DNA of 35,091 nt. It comes from Ruminococcus sp. UBA4321 (lineage in GTDB: Bacteria; Bacillota; Clostridia; Oscillospirales; Ruminococcaceae). The stretch is from contig DGUB01000080.1 in assembly GCA_002393815.1 (NCBI GenBank), forward strand, positions 1 to 35,091, read 5' to 3'. Made by a program: the position numbers and the translations under genes. Of this stretch, positions 1 to 8,511 are shown one piece after another (the stretch's first letter is position 1; the number at the start of each line of letters is the position of its first letter). Below the pieces are notes generated by a model that saw only the letters and a list, made by a program, of their open reading frames with translations, did not search any database and was not told where the DNA came from.

Positions 1-452
1 GGAATATTCTTCGGGATAAAATGCAGAATATGCGTTCTTGCGGCTTCGAGTCCGCCGTCAAGGTATACTGCCGCGATAACGGCTTCAAAAGCGTCTGCCA
101 GAATGGAAGGGCGTTCGCGCCCGCCGGTATGTTCTTCGCCCTTGCCTAACAGCAGATAGTTCCCGAGACTGATTTTCAATGCGAACTTGTGCAGAGATTT
201 TTCACATACCAGAGCCGCGCGGATTCTGGTGAGTTCACCTTCGGGCAAATCCGGATGATGTTCAAACAGATACTGTGATACCACAACAGACAGAACGCTG
301 TCTCCGAGGAATTCCAGTCTTTCATTACTCTGACGCTGTTTTTTCTTTTCATTCGCATAGGAAGAATGGGAAAGTGCCTCATGAATCAGTTCCTGATTTT
401 TGAAATGATAGCCGATAGCTTCTTCCAGTCCTGAAAAATTATGTTCTGACAT
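1..452 (-). CDS. rnc: Ribonuclease III (partial, 3' end outside window)
   Basis: Double-strand-specific endoribonuclease that processes rRNA precursors and structured mRNAs in the cytoplasm. About 150 N-terminal residues are visible, reading from ATG at 452 (MSEHNFSGLEEAIGYHF) to the window edge; the usual length is about 225-230, so the double-stranded-RNA-binding domain lies outside. The family signature NERLEFLGDSVL is intact, followed by the second acidic motif in LADAFEAVIAAVYLDGG, which supplies the remaining metal ligands. It begins 5 bp after the plsX stop, so it is last in view of a run of six minus-strand genes. The usual Firmicute order is plsX-acpP-rnc; acpP is absent here. Confidence 0.96.
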   Translation of the reverse strand, partial: MSEHNFSGLEEAIGYHFKNQELIHEALSHSSYANEKKKQRQSNERLEFLGDSVLSVVVSQYLFEHHPDLPEGELTRIRAALVCEKSLHKFALKISLGNYLLLGKGEEHTGGRERPSILADAFEAVIAAVYLDGGLEAARTHILHFIPKNI

Positions 453-457
453 AGAAA

Positions 458-1456
458 TTATTCGCCTTCTTTCATAGTGGACAGTAAAGTTGTAATTTCA
501 GAAATCATATTTTTATCGACACATTTTTTTGCCTGCCGGATAGCGTTGAAGAATGCCTTGGCATCGGAGCTTCCGTGTGCCTTAATGACCGGATAGGCGA
601 TTCCTAACAGAATGGCACCGCCTTCGGATTTATAGTCCATTTGTTCCTGAAATTCTTTCAAATCGCTGAGCATAAGCAGAGCCGCTAATTTTCCGGTCAC
701 GCCGCTGAACCATTTTTTCAGCTTATCGCGGAAGAGTGCGCCCATGCCTTCGTATAATTTCAGGGTGACATTGCCGGAAAAGCCGTCACTGACAACAACA
801 TCAAATTCACCGGACGGAATTTCCCGTGCTTCCACATTGCCGCAGAAATTGACCGGAGCTTTCTGCAATAACTGATACGTTTCAAGTTCGAGTTCGCGAC
901 CTTTGGTATCTTCCGCGCCGACGTTGAGCAGACCGACTTTCGGACTGGGAATCTCCTTGACATACTGCATATAGGCAGAACCCATCACGGCGAACTGTGC
1001 CAGCATTTCCGGGCGGCATTCGATATTCGCGCCGGCATCGAGGAGCATTTTTCTGCCCTTGTTTGTCGGGAGCATAGGCGCAAGGGCGGCACGTTTCACG
1101 CCTTTGATTCGTTTCGTCAGGAACGTTGCACCTGTGACAAGTCCGCCGGTACTGCCGCCGCTGACAAAAGCATCGCCCCTGCCGTCGCGGAGTGCCTGCA
1201 ATCCGACTGCAAGAGAAGTATTCTTCCCTTCTTTGATGATAGTCTGCGGATGGGCATGAATATCAAACACTTCCGGCGTATGAATAATTTCAAAACCAGA
1301 AATATCCAGATTCTGTTCCTGTGCGGATTTTTTGATTTTAGATTCATCACCGGTCAGGACGATATCCACCTGCAGTTCATCCTGTGCGAGTTTACAGCCT
1401 TTGAGGACTTCAGCCGGGGCGTTGTCACCGCCGAAAGCATCTACAATAATTTTCAT
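458..1456 (-). CDS. plsX: Phosphate acyltransferase PlsX
   Basis: Converts acyl-ACP plus phosphate to acyl-phosphate, the first step of phosphatidic acid synthesis by the PlsX/PlsY route; a peripheral membrane enzyme. The 332 residues match the family length. The start MKIIVDAFGGDNAPAEVLKG is diagnostic, with a glycine-rich stretch (SGGSTGGLVTGATF) and the late motif SDGFSGNVTLKLYEG. It starts 7 bp after the trmFO stop and ends 5 bp before rnc, so translation is probably coupled. The acyl carrier protein gene commonly found between plsX and rnc is missing here and must be elsewhere. Confidence 0.96.
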   Translation of the reverse strand: MKIIVDAFGGDNAPAEVLKGCKLAQDELQVDIVLTGDESKIKKSAQEQNLDISGFEIIHTPEVFDIHAHPQTIIKEGKNTSLAVGLQALRDGRGDAFVSGGSTGGLVTGATFLTKRIKGVKRAALAPMLPTNKGRKMLLDAGANIECRPEMLAQFAVMGSAYMQYVKEIPSPKVGLLNVGAEDTKGRELELETYQLLQKAPVNFCGNVEAREIPSGEFDVVVSDGFSGNVTLKLYEGMGALFRDKLKKWFSGVTGKLAALLMLSDLKEFQEQMDYKSEGGAILLGIAYPVIKAHGSSDAKAFFNAIRQAKKCVDKNMISEITTLLSTMKEGE

Positions 1457-1463
1457 AATTCTT

Positions 1464-2777
1464 TTACTCCAGACTCTGTAAAAATTCTGTCAGACGGGCA
1501 ACAGCCTGTTCTGCAATGTTCTGATAGCGTTCCTGCTTGCCGCGGATGTGTTCTTCCGGAGGGGGAAGCAGACCCATATTCGCGCCCATGGGCTGAAATT
1601 CCGCCGCACCGCCGCGGCTGACATAGGCAGCCAGTGCGCCTGTCATGGTATTTTCCGGAACAATATAAGCCGATTTGCCCTGTAATTTCCTTGCAAGGCT
1701 TTTTCCGGCGATAATGCCGCTGGATGCCGATTCCATATAGCCTTCCACGCCGGTCATCTGTCCGGCAAAGAACAGAGTTTCCTGCGTTCTCACAGAATAA
1801 TCAGGATTCAGTAATTCCGGGCTGTTCAGGAAGAAATTCCGGTGCATGACACCGTATCTTAAAAATTCCGCATGTTCCAGACCGGGAATCATGCCGAATA
1901 CGCGCTTTTGTTCGCCGAATTTCAGATTTGTCTGAAAGCCGACCAGATTGTACATCGTCGCTTCACGGTTTTCCTTCCGGAGCTGAACGGCAGCATAAGG
2001 GCGTTTTCCGGTATTCGGGTCACGGAGTCCGACGGGTTTCAGACAGCCATAGCGGAGTGTTTCTGCGCCGCGTTTCGCGAGGACTTCGACAGGCATACAG
2101 CCTTCATAGACTTTAAAAGCTTCTTTGTCGTGTTCGTGCAGGGGAGCTTGTTCGGCACTGACGAGCGCATTCCAGAAAGTTTCATATTCTTCGCGGTTCA
2201 TGGGACAGTTGAGATAATCGGCATCACCGCGGTCATATCTGGACTGCATGAAGATTTTACGCATATCGAGACTGTCAGCGGAAACGACCGGAGCAGCGGC
2301 ATCAAAGAAACTGAGCCGGTTTCCGCAGAGTTTCTCGATTTCTCTGCTTAATGCATCGGAAGTCAGGGGACCCGTCGCGATAACAGCGTTCTGTTCCGGG
2401 AGTTCTGTGAGTTCTTCGCGGATGACAGTAATCCGTTCATGATTCTGAATTTTTTCAGTCACGAGTGCCGAAAACTGATTTCTGTCCACGGCGAGCGCAC
2501 CGCCGGCGGGAACGGCGCATTCTTCGGCGCATCTGACGAGCAGACTGCCCTGTAATTTCATTTCCGTTTTGAGCAGTCCTCCGGCAGAGGCAAGCCGGGA
2601 AGCTTTTAAAGAATTCGAGCAGACTAATTCTGCAAGATTCTCCTGATGATGTGCCGGACTGTAGCGTTTCGGCTTCATTTCGTAAAGCGTGACCGGAATG
2701 CCGGACTGTGCCAGCTGCCAGGCGGCTTCACATCCGGCGAGTCCGCCGCCGACTACAACAGCATGATTCTGCATCAT
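1464..2777 (-). CDS. trmFO: tRNA (uracil-54-C5)-methyltransferase, folate-dependent, TrmFO
   Basis: Flavoprotein that makes ribothymidine at position 54 of the tRNA T-loop using methylenetetrahydrofolate, the usual route in Firmicutes in place of the SAM-dependent TrmA. The 437 residues open with the FAD-binding fingerprint VVVGGGLAGCEAAWQLA, and the late FFAGQMTGVEGYMESA block is characteristic of the family. The start overlaps the topA stop in an ATGA arrangement; a second in-frame ATG directly follows, so initiation could be at 2777 or 2774. Its place between topA and downstream genes matches the old 'gid' position in Bacillus-type genomes. Confidence 0.96.
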   Translation of the reverse strand: MMQNHAVVVGGGLAGCEAAWQLAQSGIPVTLYEMKPKRYSPAHHQENLAELVCSNSLKASRLASAGGLLKTEMKLQGSLLVRCAEECAVPAGGALAVDRNQFSALVTEKIQNHERITVIREELTELPEQNAVIATGPLTSDALSREIEKLCGNRLSFFDAAAPVVSADSLDMRKIFMQSRYDRGDADYLNCPMNREEYETFWNALVSAEQAPLHEHDKEAFKVYEGCMPVEVLAKRGAETLRYGCLKPVGLRDPNTGKRPYAAVQLRKENREATMYNLVGFQTNLKFGEQKRVFGMIPGLEHAEFLRYGVMHRNFFLNSPELLNPDYSVRTQETLFFAGQMTGVEGYMESASSGIIAGKSLARKLQGKSAYIVPENTMTGALAAYVSRGGAAEFQPMGANMGLLPPPEEHIRGKQERYQNIAEQAVARLTEFLQSLE

Positions 2778-4846
2778 TTCAGATTCCTTTCATAGCCGCA
2801 GCCTTCTTTTTCGCAGACGAGTTTCCCGGATTTGCCGCCTTTCTGGAACAGAGTACTGTTGCACTGGGGACAGGATTCTTCTGTCGGAACGTTCCATGTC
2901 ATGAAGTTACAGTCAGGATAGCTGGAACAGCCGTAGAAGCTTCTGCCGCGCTTGGATTTTTTGAGAACGATTTTATTGCCGCACCGCGGACAGATGCCGC
3001 TTGTTTCCTGTACGATTTTTCTGGTATTGGTGCATTCCGGATAGCCTGTGCAGGCGAGGAATTTTCCGAATCTGCCGATTTTGATAACCATCGGTTTTCC
3101 GCACTGTTCGCAGACGATATCGGTTTTTTCGTCCGGAATTTTCATGTGTTTGCCTTCCATGGCTTCTTCCGCGGCGGTGAGGGTTTTTGCGAAATCTTCA
3201 TAGAAGACTTCGAGCATTTTGTTCCAGTCCGCCTTGCCCTGTTCGATGCTGTCGAGTTCGGATTCCATTTTGGCAGTGAAATCCGGGTCAACAATATGCT
3301 GGAAGTGTTCTTTCATGACCTGTGTGGTGACATAGCCGAGCGCAGTCGGACGGAGCTGTTTTCCTTCGCGTTCGACGTACATTCTGGCGAGAATCGTCGT
3401 GATAGTCGGCGCATAGGTACTCGGTCTGCCGATGCCGTTTTCTTCGAGGGTTTTAATCAGCGTGGCTTCGGAAAATCTTGCCGGGGGCTGTGTGAAATGC
3501 TGATTGCCGTCGAGGCTGACGACTTTCAGAATATCATTTTCGGCAAGCGGCGGCAGCATTTTCTGATTTTCTTCTTCGTCGTCATTTTTCTCCTCATAGA
3601 GAACGGTAAAGCCGTCGAACTTCACGGAATAGCCGGAAGATTTGAAAATGCAGTCATCTGCCTGAATCTCTACCGAAATTGTATCAAACAGGGCGTTTGC
3701 CATCTGACTGGCGATAAATCTTTCCCAGATTAATTTATATAATTTATACTGGTCAGAAGTTAGGCTGTTCTTGATGCTGTCGGGAGTGACATCCGGCATG
3801 GAAGGTCTGATAGCTTCATGAGCGTCCTGTGCGTTCTTCTTTGTTTTAAATACGCGCGGCTTATCTGGCAGATATTTGTCACCGTAAGCCGTCTTGATAT
3901 ATTCAGCGGCGGCTTTCTGCGCGTCGGCGGAGATTCTTAAACTGTCGGTTCTCATGTAGGTAATCAGACCGACTGCGCCCATGCCGTTGACATCAATGCC
4001 CTCATAGAGTTCCTGTGCGGCTTTCATTGTCCGCTTGGACTGGAAGCCTAATCTTTTGGAAGCTTCCTGCTGGAGTGTGGAGGTAATAAACGGCGGAGAA
4101 GGCTGTTTTCTGGTGACACGCTTCTTAATCGTCCTGACGATAAAATCTGATTTTTTCAGGCGTTCCAGAATGCTGTCTGCCTGTGCTTTGTCAGCGATTT
4201 CGATTTTTTTGCCGCTGACTGTGGCAAGTTTTGCCGCGAACTGTTTTCCGCCGTTATGCAGAACCGCATCAATGCTCCAGTATTCTTTCGGAACGAAAGC
4301 TTTGATTTCTTCTTCCCTGTCGACAATCAGGCGGACAGCAACAGACTGCACACGTCCGGCGGAAAGTCCTCTCTTGACTTTCTTCCAGAGAAACGGGCTG
4401 AGCTTATAGCCGACAAGTCTGTCGAGAATTCTTCTTGCCTGCTGTGCGTTGACCAAATCCAAATCAATTTTATGGGGATTTGCCATGCCGTTCTGTACGC
4501 CTGTTTTGGTGATTTCGTTAAATGCAATCCGGTTATCGGCATTCATATCCAGATTCAGCAGCTGTGCAAGATGCCATGAAATGGCTTCCCCCTCGCGGTC
4601 GGGGTCGGTTGCAAGGTAGACATAATCGCTTTTTTTAGCTCTTTTTTTCAAGTCCTTGATGACATCTTCCTTGCCTTTCATGTCCAGATACTGCGGTGTA
4701 AAGCCGTTATCGACATCCACACCGAGTTTGGACTTCGGCAAATCGCGCACATGTCCCATAGAAGCAACGACTTCATAGCCTGTACCCAAATATTTCTGAA
4801 TCGTCTTGGCTTTTGCCGGAGATTCTACAATTACTAAGTTTGACAT
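2774..4846 (-). CDS. topA: DNA topoisomerase I
   Basis: Type IA topoisomerase relaxing negative supercoils; 690 residues from the preferred ATG at 4846. The N-terminal TOPRIM domain begins VIVESPAKAKTIQKYLG and carries the acidic motif ATDPDREGEAISWHL. The catalytic tyrosine is Tyr297 in GLITYMRTDS. The C-terminus has three four-cysteine zinc modules (CEQCGKP..., CPRCGNK..., CPQCNST...). A GTG at 4870 is an alternative start adding eight residues, but it lies one base from the Shine-Dalgarno sequence, too close for normal initiation. The ATG start gives the canonical family N-terminus and is served by a hairpin-bridged ribosome site (see 4846-4880). The 3' end overlaps trmFO by 4 bp. Confidence 0.96.
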   Translation of the reverse strand: MSNLVIVESPAKAKTIQKYLGTGYEVVASMGHVRDLPKSKLGVDVDNGFTPQYLDMKGKEDVIKDLKKRAKKSDYVYLATDPDREGEAISWHLAQLLNLDMNADNRIAFNEITKTGVQNGMANPHKIDLDLVNAQQARRILDRLVGYKLSPFLWKKVKRGLSAGRVQSVAVRLIVDREEEIKAFVPKEYWSIDAVLHNGGKQFAAKLATVSGKKIEIADKAQADSILERLKKSDFIVRTIKKRVTRKQPSPPFITSTLQQEASKRLGFQSKRTMKAAQELYEGIDVNGMGAVGLITYMRTDSLRISADAQKAAAEYIKTAYGDKYLPDKPRVFKTKKNAQDAHEAIRPSMPDVTPDSIKNSLTSDQYKLYKLIWERFIASQMANALFDTISVEIQADDCIFKSSGYSVKFDGFTVLYEEKNDDEEENQKMLPPLAENDILKVVSLDGNQHFTQPPARFSEATLIKTLEENGIGRPSTYAPTITTILARMYVEREGKQLRPTALGYVTTQVMKEHFQHIVDPDFTAKMESELDSIEQGKADWNKMLEVFYEDFAKTLTAAEEAMEGKHMKIPDEKTDIVCEQCGKPMVIKIGRFGKFLACTGYPECTNTRKIVQETSGICPRCGNKIVLKKSKRGRSFYGCSSYPDCNFMTWNVPTEESCPQCNSTLFQKGGKSGKLVCEKEGCGYERNLK

Positions 4847-4880
4847 AGTTTCGCCGTACAGACGGCGCACACTCCTTTCA
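4846..4880 (-). promoter_or_regulatory. topA ribosome binding site separated from its start by a hairpin
   Basis: On the minus strand the dprA stop (4880-4878) runs straight into AAAGGAGT, about 25 nt before the topA ATG. Between them lies a perfect stem, CGCCGT (4867-4862) with ACGGCG (4857-4852), and a four-base loop CTGT. If folded, the gap between GGAG and ATG shrinks to about nine bases, near ideal. The structure is seen in the sequence; its role in bringing the site to the start codon is inferred. Confidence 0.6.
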
Positions 4881-6068
4881 TGTCTTGCTGAGCTTGTGAT
4901 ATTTATCCGTTACGGTATAGAAATCCCGTCTGGTGCTTTGAATCCAGCCCATTTCTTCCAGTTCAAACAGGTGCATTGATATCATTTCAAGGCTGAAGCC
5001 TGTGAGACAGCACAGCATATTGGTATTTTTTTCGCTTTCGCTGAGCAGCCGGAGCAGGAGGTTTTCTTCTTCGGAGAGGGTATCTGCTTCGGCATCCTGA
5101 CCGGAAGCGGCAGTTTCCGGCAGAGGCTTGACAAGTTCTTCGGCTTTGATTTCAGGCACATCCAGGGAGATTTTTTCTTTCTGCCGTGCCGGTTCTTCCC
5201 CGCCGAGATACTGGAGAACATCTTCCGCACTGCATACGCAGACAGCACCGTCACGGAGCAGTGCCGCCTGACCACTGTAGCGTTTGTTGTAGATATCAGC
5301 AGGCGGAATGCAGAAGACTGTTTTTCCTTGTTCGCAGGCAAGGTTTGCCGTAATCATGCAGCCGCTGCCGCGGTTGGCTTCTGTCACGAGGACGGCGCGG
5401 CTCAGACCGGACAGGATTCTGTTGCGGACGGGAAAATTTTTGCCGTAAGGGGGAATTCCGGGAAAATATTCTGAAAGAATCAGACCGTTCTGTTTGATTT
5501 TTTCTTTCATAGGCTGTGTGCCTCTGGGGTAGTTGCAGTCCAGACCGCAGCCCATCACGCTGACAGTCGGCTGCTGCTGTTCCAGTGCGGACTGATGCGC
5601 CAGACTGTCAAGACCAAGCGCACCGCCGCTGACCAGCATACAGCCGGCTCCGGCGAGTTCACTGCACAGGTGCTTTGTCGTCCGGATGCTGTATTCGGAA
5701 GGATGCCTTGTGCCGACAACGGTCAGCGGCATTGGATTCCGGAGAACTTCCGGCTTTCCCTGACAGAACAGCACCGCCGGCGGACTGTAAATCTGTAACA
5801 GACGTTCCGGATAAAGTGCATCCTGACAGGTGATAACCTGCATTTCTTTTTTGCGGCAGAGTTCCAGAATCTCTGCGGCTTTGGAAAGCGGATTCTGTCT
5901 GATGCGTTTTTTCTGTGTTTCGTTCAGAAACGTGCAGTCCGGCTGCTGCATGAGACTGTATAATTCTGTAATATCGGGGTGCTGCCGGAGCAGCGGAACA
6001 GTCTGTTTGTTGGCGAATCCCATCACCATGACCAGCCAGAGCCAGTAAACGAGAATATCTTCCTGCAT
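4878..6068 (-). CDS. dprA: DNA-processing protein DprA (DNA recombination mediator)
   Basis: Binds incoming single-stranded DNA and loads RecA during natural transformation; present in many bacteria not known to be competent. The 396 residues contain the Rossmann-like DprA core: VGTRHPSEYS, then SGGALGLDSLAHQ, VMGCGLDCNYPRG, and the signature KNFPVRNRILSGLS with TEANRGSGCMITANLA. A C-terminal winged-helix-like segment (LSEEENLLLRLL to the end) is typical of long DprA proteins. AGGAG lies about 9 bp upstream of ATG 6068. It sits 18 bp after the RNA methyltransferase gene, and its stop codon abuts the topA ribosome binding site. Confidence 0.95.
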   Translation of the reverse strand: MQEDILVYWLWLVMVMGFANKQTVPLLRQHPDITELYSLMQQPDCTFLNETQKKRIRQNPLSKAAEILELCRKKEMQVITCQDALYPERLLQIYSPPAVLFCQGKPEVLRNPMPLTVVGTRHPSEYSIRTTKHLCSELAGAGCMLVSGGALGLDSLAHQSALEQQQPTVSVMGCGLDCNYPRGTQPMKEKIKQNGLILSEYFPGIPPYGKNFPVRNRILSGLSRAVLVTEANRGSGCMITANLACEQGKTVFCIPPADIYNKRYSGQAALLRDGAVCVCSAEDVLQYLGGEEPARQKEKISLDVPEIKAEELVKPLPETAASGQDAEADTLSEEENLLLRLLSESEKNTNMLCCLTGFSLEMISMHLFELEEMGWIQSTRRDFYTVTDKYHKLSKT

Positions 6069-6086
6069 GGCAAGTTCTCCTGTGAA

Positions 6087-6869
6087 TTAATCAGATTTCA
6101 TCATTTCCCATGTCAGAATGCCTGCTGCCATGGCGGCATTGAAAGATTCCGCGCCGCCTTTCATAGGGATGGTGACAGCTTTCTGACAGGCATGTATAAC
6201 CGTTTCCGGCAGACCGTTTCCCTCATTGCCAATCCAGACGGCACAGCCGTGACCGAAACGGCATTCCGTCAGGGGAACGGCAGATGCCGCCGGAACAGAA
6301 GCATAAGAACAAATCTGCTGCTGACGGAGCAGAGAAAATAATTCTTCGGGGGTATCTGTCCGGAGTACCGGAACACGGAATACAGACCCCATTGTCGCGC
6401 GAATCACTTTCGGACTGTATAAATCACAGCACTGTGTCATCAGCACGGCATCCGTACCAAGTGCATCGCAGGTACGGAGTATCATTCCCATATTGCCGGG
6501 GTCTTGTACCTGACATAATACCAGATATCTGCCTTCCGGAGAAAGTTTCAGATTCTGTTCTGGCATCCGGCAGACGGCGAACACGCCCTGTGTATGTTCC
6601 GTATCGCTCATTTCCCTGCCGAGTGCTTCCGGAATCCGGAACAACTGACCGGATTCTGCTTCCAGCATACCGGCATATTTTTCAAATGCCGGTTCTGTCA
6701 GGAAGATTTGCTGCACCAGAAACGGATACTGCAAGGCATCCCGGACAATGCGAAGCCCTTCCGCGACGAATAAATTTTCGTCATATCTTGTCTTTTTCCT
6801 GTCCCGGAGCCGGATATAATGTTTTACAGCCGGATTCTCCCTGGAAGTAATGACAGTGATTTTCTGCAT
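6087..6869 (-). CDS. TrmH/SpoU-family RNA 2'-O-methyltransferase
   Basis: SPOUT-fold enzyme that methylates a ribose in rRNA or tRNA with SAM; the exact target is not readable. The 260 residues from ATG 6869 have an N-terminal substrate-binding part (ENPAVKHYIRLRDRKKTRYDENLFVAEG) and the three knot motifs: NMGMILRTCDALG, IGNEGNGL and IPMKGGAESFNAAMAAGI. Motif 3 departs slightly from the usual SLNVSVAAG. An upstream in-frame ATG at 6911 is unlikely: it falls inside the rplT terminator, whereas ATG 6869 has AAGTGAG six bases upstream. The gene lies just downstream of infC-rpmI-rplT, a common location for this family in Firmicutes. Confidence 0.9.
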   Translation of the reverse strand: MQKITVITSRENPAVKHYIRLRDRKKTRYDENLFVAEGLRIVRDALQYPFLVQQIFLTEPAFEKYAGMLEAESGQLFRIPEALGREMSDTEHTQGVFAVCRMPEQNLKLSPEGRYLVLCQVQDPGNMGMILRTCDALGTDAVLMTQCCDLYSPKVIRATMGSVFRVPVLRTDTPEELFSLLRQQQICSYASVPAASAVPLTECRFGHGCAVWIGNEGNGLPETVIHACQKAVTIPMKGGAESFNAAMAAGILTWEMMKSD

Positions 6870-6900
6870 AATCTCACTTTCTGCCGGAATGCGGCGGGGT

Positions 6901-6936
6901 AAACAAAACACGCTCTTAGTATGTCAAGAGCGTGTT
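6901..6936 (-). terminator. Intrinsic terminator after rplT
   Basis: Perfect 11-bp stem, AACACGCTCTT (6936-6926 on the minus strand) with AAGAGCGTGTT (6917-6907), loop of eight bases, followed by TTTTGTTT. It lies 20 bp past the rplT stop and closes the infC operon, though some read-through into the downstream methyltransferase-dprA-topA run is likely because no separate promoter is obvious there. Confidence 0.85.
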
Positions 6937-6955
6937 GAGATGGTTCATTGCATCA

Positions 6956-7309
6956 TCAAAGAGCAGCTTTTGCCTGAGCAGCAATGGCTGCAAAGCCCTC
7001 AGCATCATGAATTGCAATTTCAGAGAGCATTTTTCTGTTGAGTGTGATACCGGCTTTCTTGCAGCCGTTCATGAATGTAGAATAATTCATGCCGTTGATT
7101 TTAGCAGCTGCGGAAATTCTGGTAATCCAGAGCTGACGGAAGTTTCTCTTCTTCTGCTTTCTGCCGATATAAGCATACTGACCGGACTTCATGACAGCCT
7201 GTTTTGCCATCTTGAAATGCTTGCTCTTTGCGCCGAAATAGCCTTTTGCAAGCTTTAATGTTTTATTTCTTCTCTTGCGAGTGGATAACGCACCTTTAAT
7301 ACGTGCCAT
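6956..7309 (-). CDS. rplT: 50S ribosomal protein L20
   Basis: Binds 23S rRNA early in large-subunit assembly, and in Firmicutes represses its own operon by binding the infC leader RNA. The 117 residues match the family length; the N-terminus [29 protein letters not shown] is diagnostic, as is [21 protein letters not shown] near the end. GGAGG lies nine bases before the ATG. Third gene of infC-rpmI-rplT, with the operon terminator directly after it. Confidence 0.98.
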   Translation of the reverse strand: MARIKGALSTRKRRNKTLKLAKGYFGAKSKHFKMAKQAVMKSGQYAYIGRKQKKRNFRQLWITRISAAAKINGMNYSTFMNGCKKAGITLNRKMLSEIAIHDAEGFAAIAAQAKAAL

Positions 7310-7372
7310 AATTACAAACCTCCAATATTTTTTGTGTTCTGAGTTTCTGTATTTGACCGAAACCCGTGATTC

Positions 7373-7579
7373 TTACAGATAAGGAACAAGCTTCTTGAGA
7401 GTCGGTGCATTTGCAGCATCTACAACGCCGGCATTGCGGGCGATTCTCTTGCGCTTGGTATCTTTCTGGGTGAGTCTGTGACGCTTGTTGGTGTGCTGAT
7501 ATTTCAGCTTGCCGGTACCGGTGAGCTTAAAACGCTTTTTTGCGCCGGAATGAGTTTTTACTTTTACTTTCTTTGCCAT
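7373..7579 (-). CDS. rpmI: 50S ribosomal protein L35
   Basis: Small basic protein of the large ribosomal subunit. The 68 residues begin [24 protein letters not shown] and include the conserved [17 protein letters not shown] block. A strong AAGGAGG lies eight bases before the ATG. Sits 16 bp after infC and 63 bp before rplT, the invariant order of this operon. Confidence 0.98.
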   Translation of the reverse strand: MAKKVKVKTHSGAKKRFKLTGTGKLKYQHTNKRHRLTQKDTKRKRIARNAGVVDAANAPTLKKLVPYL

Positions 7580-7595
7580 GATGGCTTCCTCCTTC

Positions 7596-8099
7596 TTACT
7601 TGGATGCTTTCGGGGATATAAACATTACAATACTGCGGCCTTCGGCTTTTGCCGGCTTTTCTACAACGCCGTATTCGCTGCATGCTTCCTTGAAGCGTTC
7701 GAGCAGTTCTTCGCCGAACTGCGGATGGGCAATGGCACGCTTGCGGAACCGGACAGAAACTTTCAGTTTGTCGCCGCCTTTCAGGAATTTAATTGCCTGA
7801 TTGACTTTGGTGTTGAAATCATTGGTATCGATAGTCGAAAACATTCTGATTTCTTTAATCGACATGACTTTCTGATTTTTCTTGGCTTCCTTCTCGCGTT
7901 TCTGCTGTTCAAAGCAGAACTTGCCGTAATCGAGGATACGGCAGACAGGCGGTTTTGCCTGCGGAGCGATTTTGACCAGGTCTAAATCTTTTTCATAGGC
8001 GAGCATCTGCGCATCTCTGGCAGACATCACGCCGAGTTTCTTTCCGTCTGCGTCAATGACCAGGATTTCCTTGTCCCGAATCATTTCATTAATCTGCAT
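7596..8099 (-). CDS. infC: Translation initiation factor IF-3
   Basis: Binds the 30S subunit, keeps subunits apart and checks start-codon pairing. The 167 residues have the N-terminal domain ([26 protein letters not shown]) joined by a lysine-rich linker ([20 protein letters not shown]) to the C-terminal domain, where [23 protein letters not shown] is the family hallmark. It uses an ordinary ATG, unlike the AUU start of the enterobacterial gene. AAGGA lies about ten bases upstream. First gene of its operon, behind a roughly 210-nt structured leader. Confidence 0.97.
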   Translation of the reverse strand: MQINEMIRDKEILVIDADGKKLGVMSARDAQMLAYEKDLDLVKIAPQAKPPVCRILDYGKFCFEQQKREKEAKKNQKVMSIKEIRMFSTIDTNDFNTKVNQAIKFLKGGDKLKVSVRFRKRAIAHPQFGEELLERFKEACSEYGVVEKPAKAEGRSIVMFISPKASK

Positions 8100-8311
8100 G
8101 TCCTTGTTTTCCTTGCTGCTTATAGTAAAGCACCCCCAAGCATAAAAATTTCATTAAAACAAAAAATGAGTACAGATTTCTGAAAAATCAGCACTCATCA
8201 CAGAAACTCTCTGACAGATATGCAGAGAACGAATTCTTACATGATTGACCGTTTCGGCACTGGCAGTCAAACGGTGAGATTACTGATAGACAGGCATCTG
8301 CTTTGTTTTCG
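8100..8311 (-). promoter_or_regulatory. Structured infC leader, probable L20-type autoregulatory region
   Basis: Between the promoter (-10 at 8323-8318) and the infC ATG the minus-strand transcript carries three stem-loops in order: ACCGTTT/AAACGGT (8275-8248), TCTCTG/CAGAGA (8228-8208), and a terminator (8198-8161). A long leader ending in a terminator before infC is the known arrangement for L20-dependent attenuation in Firmicutes. Assignment to that class is by position and terminator, not by a matched consensus. Confidence 0.65.
8161..8198 (-). terminator. Leader terminator (attenuator) upstream of infC
   Basis: Minus-strand stem of 14 positions with one mismatch and one G-U pair: ATGAGTGCTGATTT with AAATCTGTACTCAT around a five-base loop, followed by TTTTTT. 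It lies about 60 bp before the infC ATG, within the transcript, so it can only act as a conditional terminator. Confidence 0.8.
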
Positions 8312-8317
8312 TTGTAT

Positions 8318-8346
8318 ATTATAGCATAAATATTCCTGTTTGTCAA
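8318..8346 (-). promoter_or_regulatory. Promoter of infC-rpmI-rplT
   Basis: Consensus -35 TTGACA (8346-8341) and -10 TATAAT (8323-8318) separated by 17 bp on the minus strand. This is a perfect housekeeping sigma-factor promoter, as expected for a highly expressed translation operon. Confidence 0.9.
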
Positions 8347-8400
8347 GAGGATTTTTCAAAATTTCCAAAAAAAATCTGTCCCGATTATGCACTTTGCTAA

Positions 8401-8466
8401 TTTTCACAGATTTTTCTGCAAAGTACTTGATTTTTCTGTGAAAATGTTGTATAATAATTTCACAGA
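8401..8466 (+). promoter_or_regulatory. Promoter of the pilin-like gene with repeated TTTCACAGA motifs
   Basis: TTGATT (8427-8432), 17 bp, TATAAT (8450-8455). TTTTCACAGA at 8401-8410 is repeated in inverted orientation as TCTGTGAAAA at 8435-8444, within the spacer, and again directly as TTTCACAGA at 8458-8466 just after the -10. A further pair, ACTTTGC and GCAAAGT, flanks the first copy. Three copies spanning the core promoter suggest an operator for an unidentified regulator. Confidence 0.6.
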
Positions 8467-8511
8467 CAGCCTGAGATTTATTTTTTAACCAACTATGAAA
8501 GGGTGTTGATT

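Noticed and set aside
2708..3733. 341-codon open frame opposite topA
   Set aside because: It is antisense to an unmistakable topA, has no ribosome site and a composition rich in Phe, which is what the reverse strand of GAA/AAA-rich coding sequence yields.
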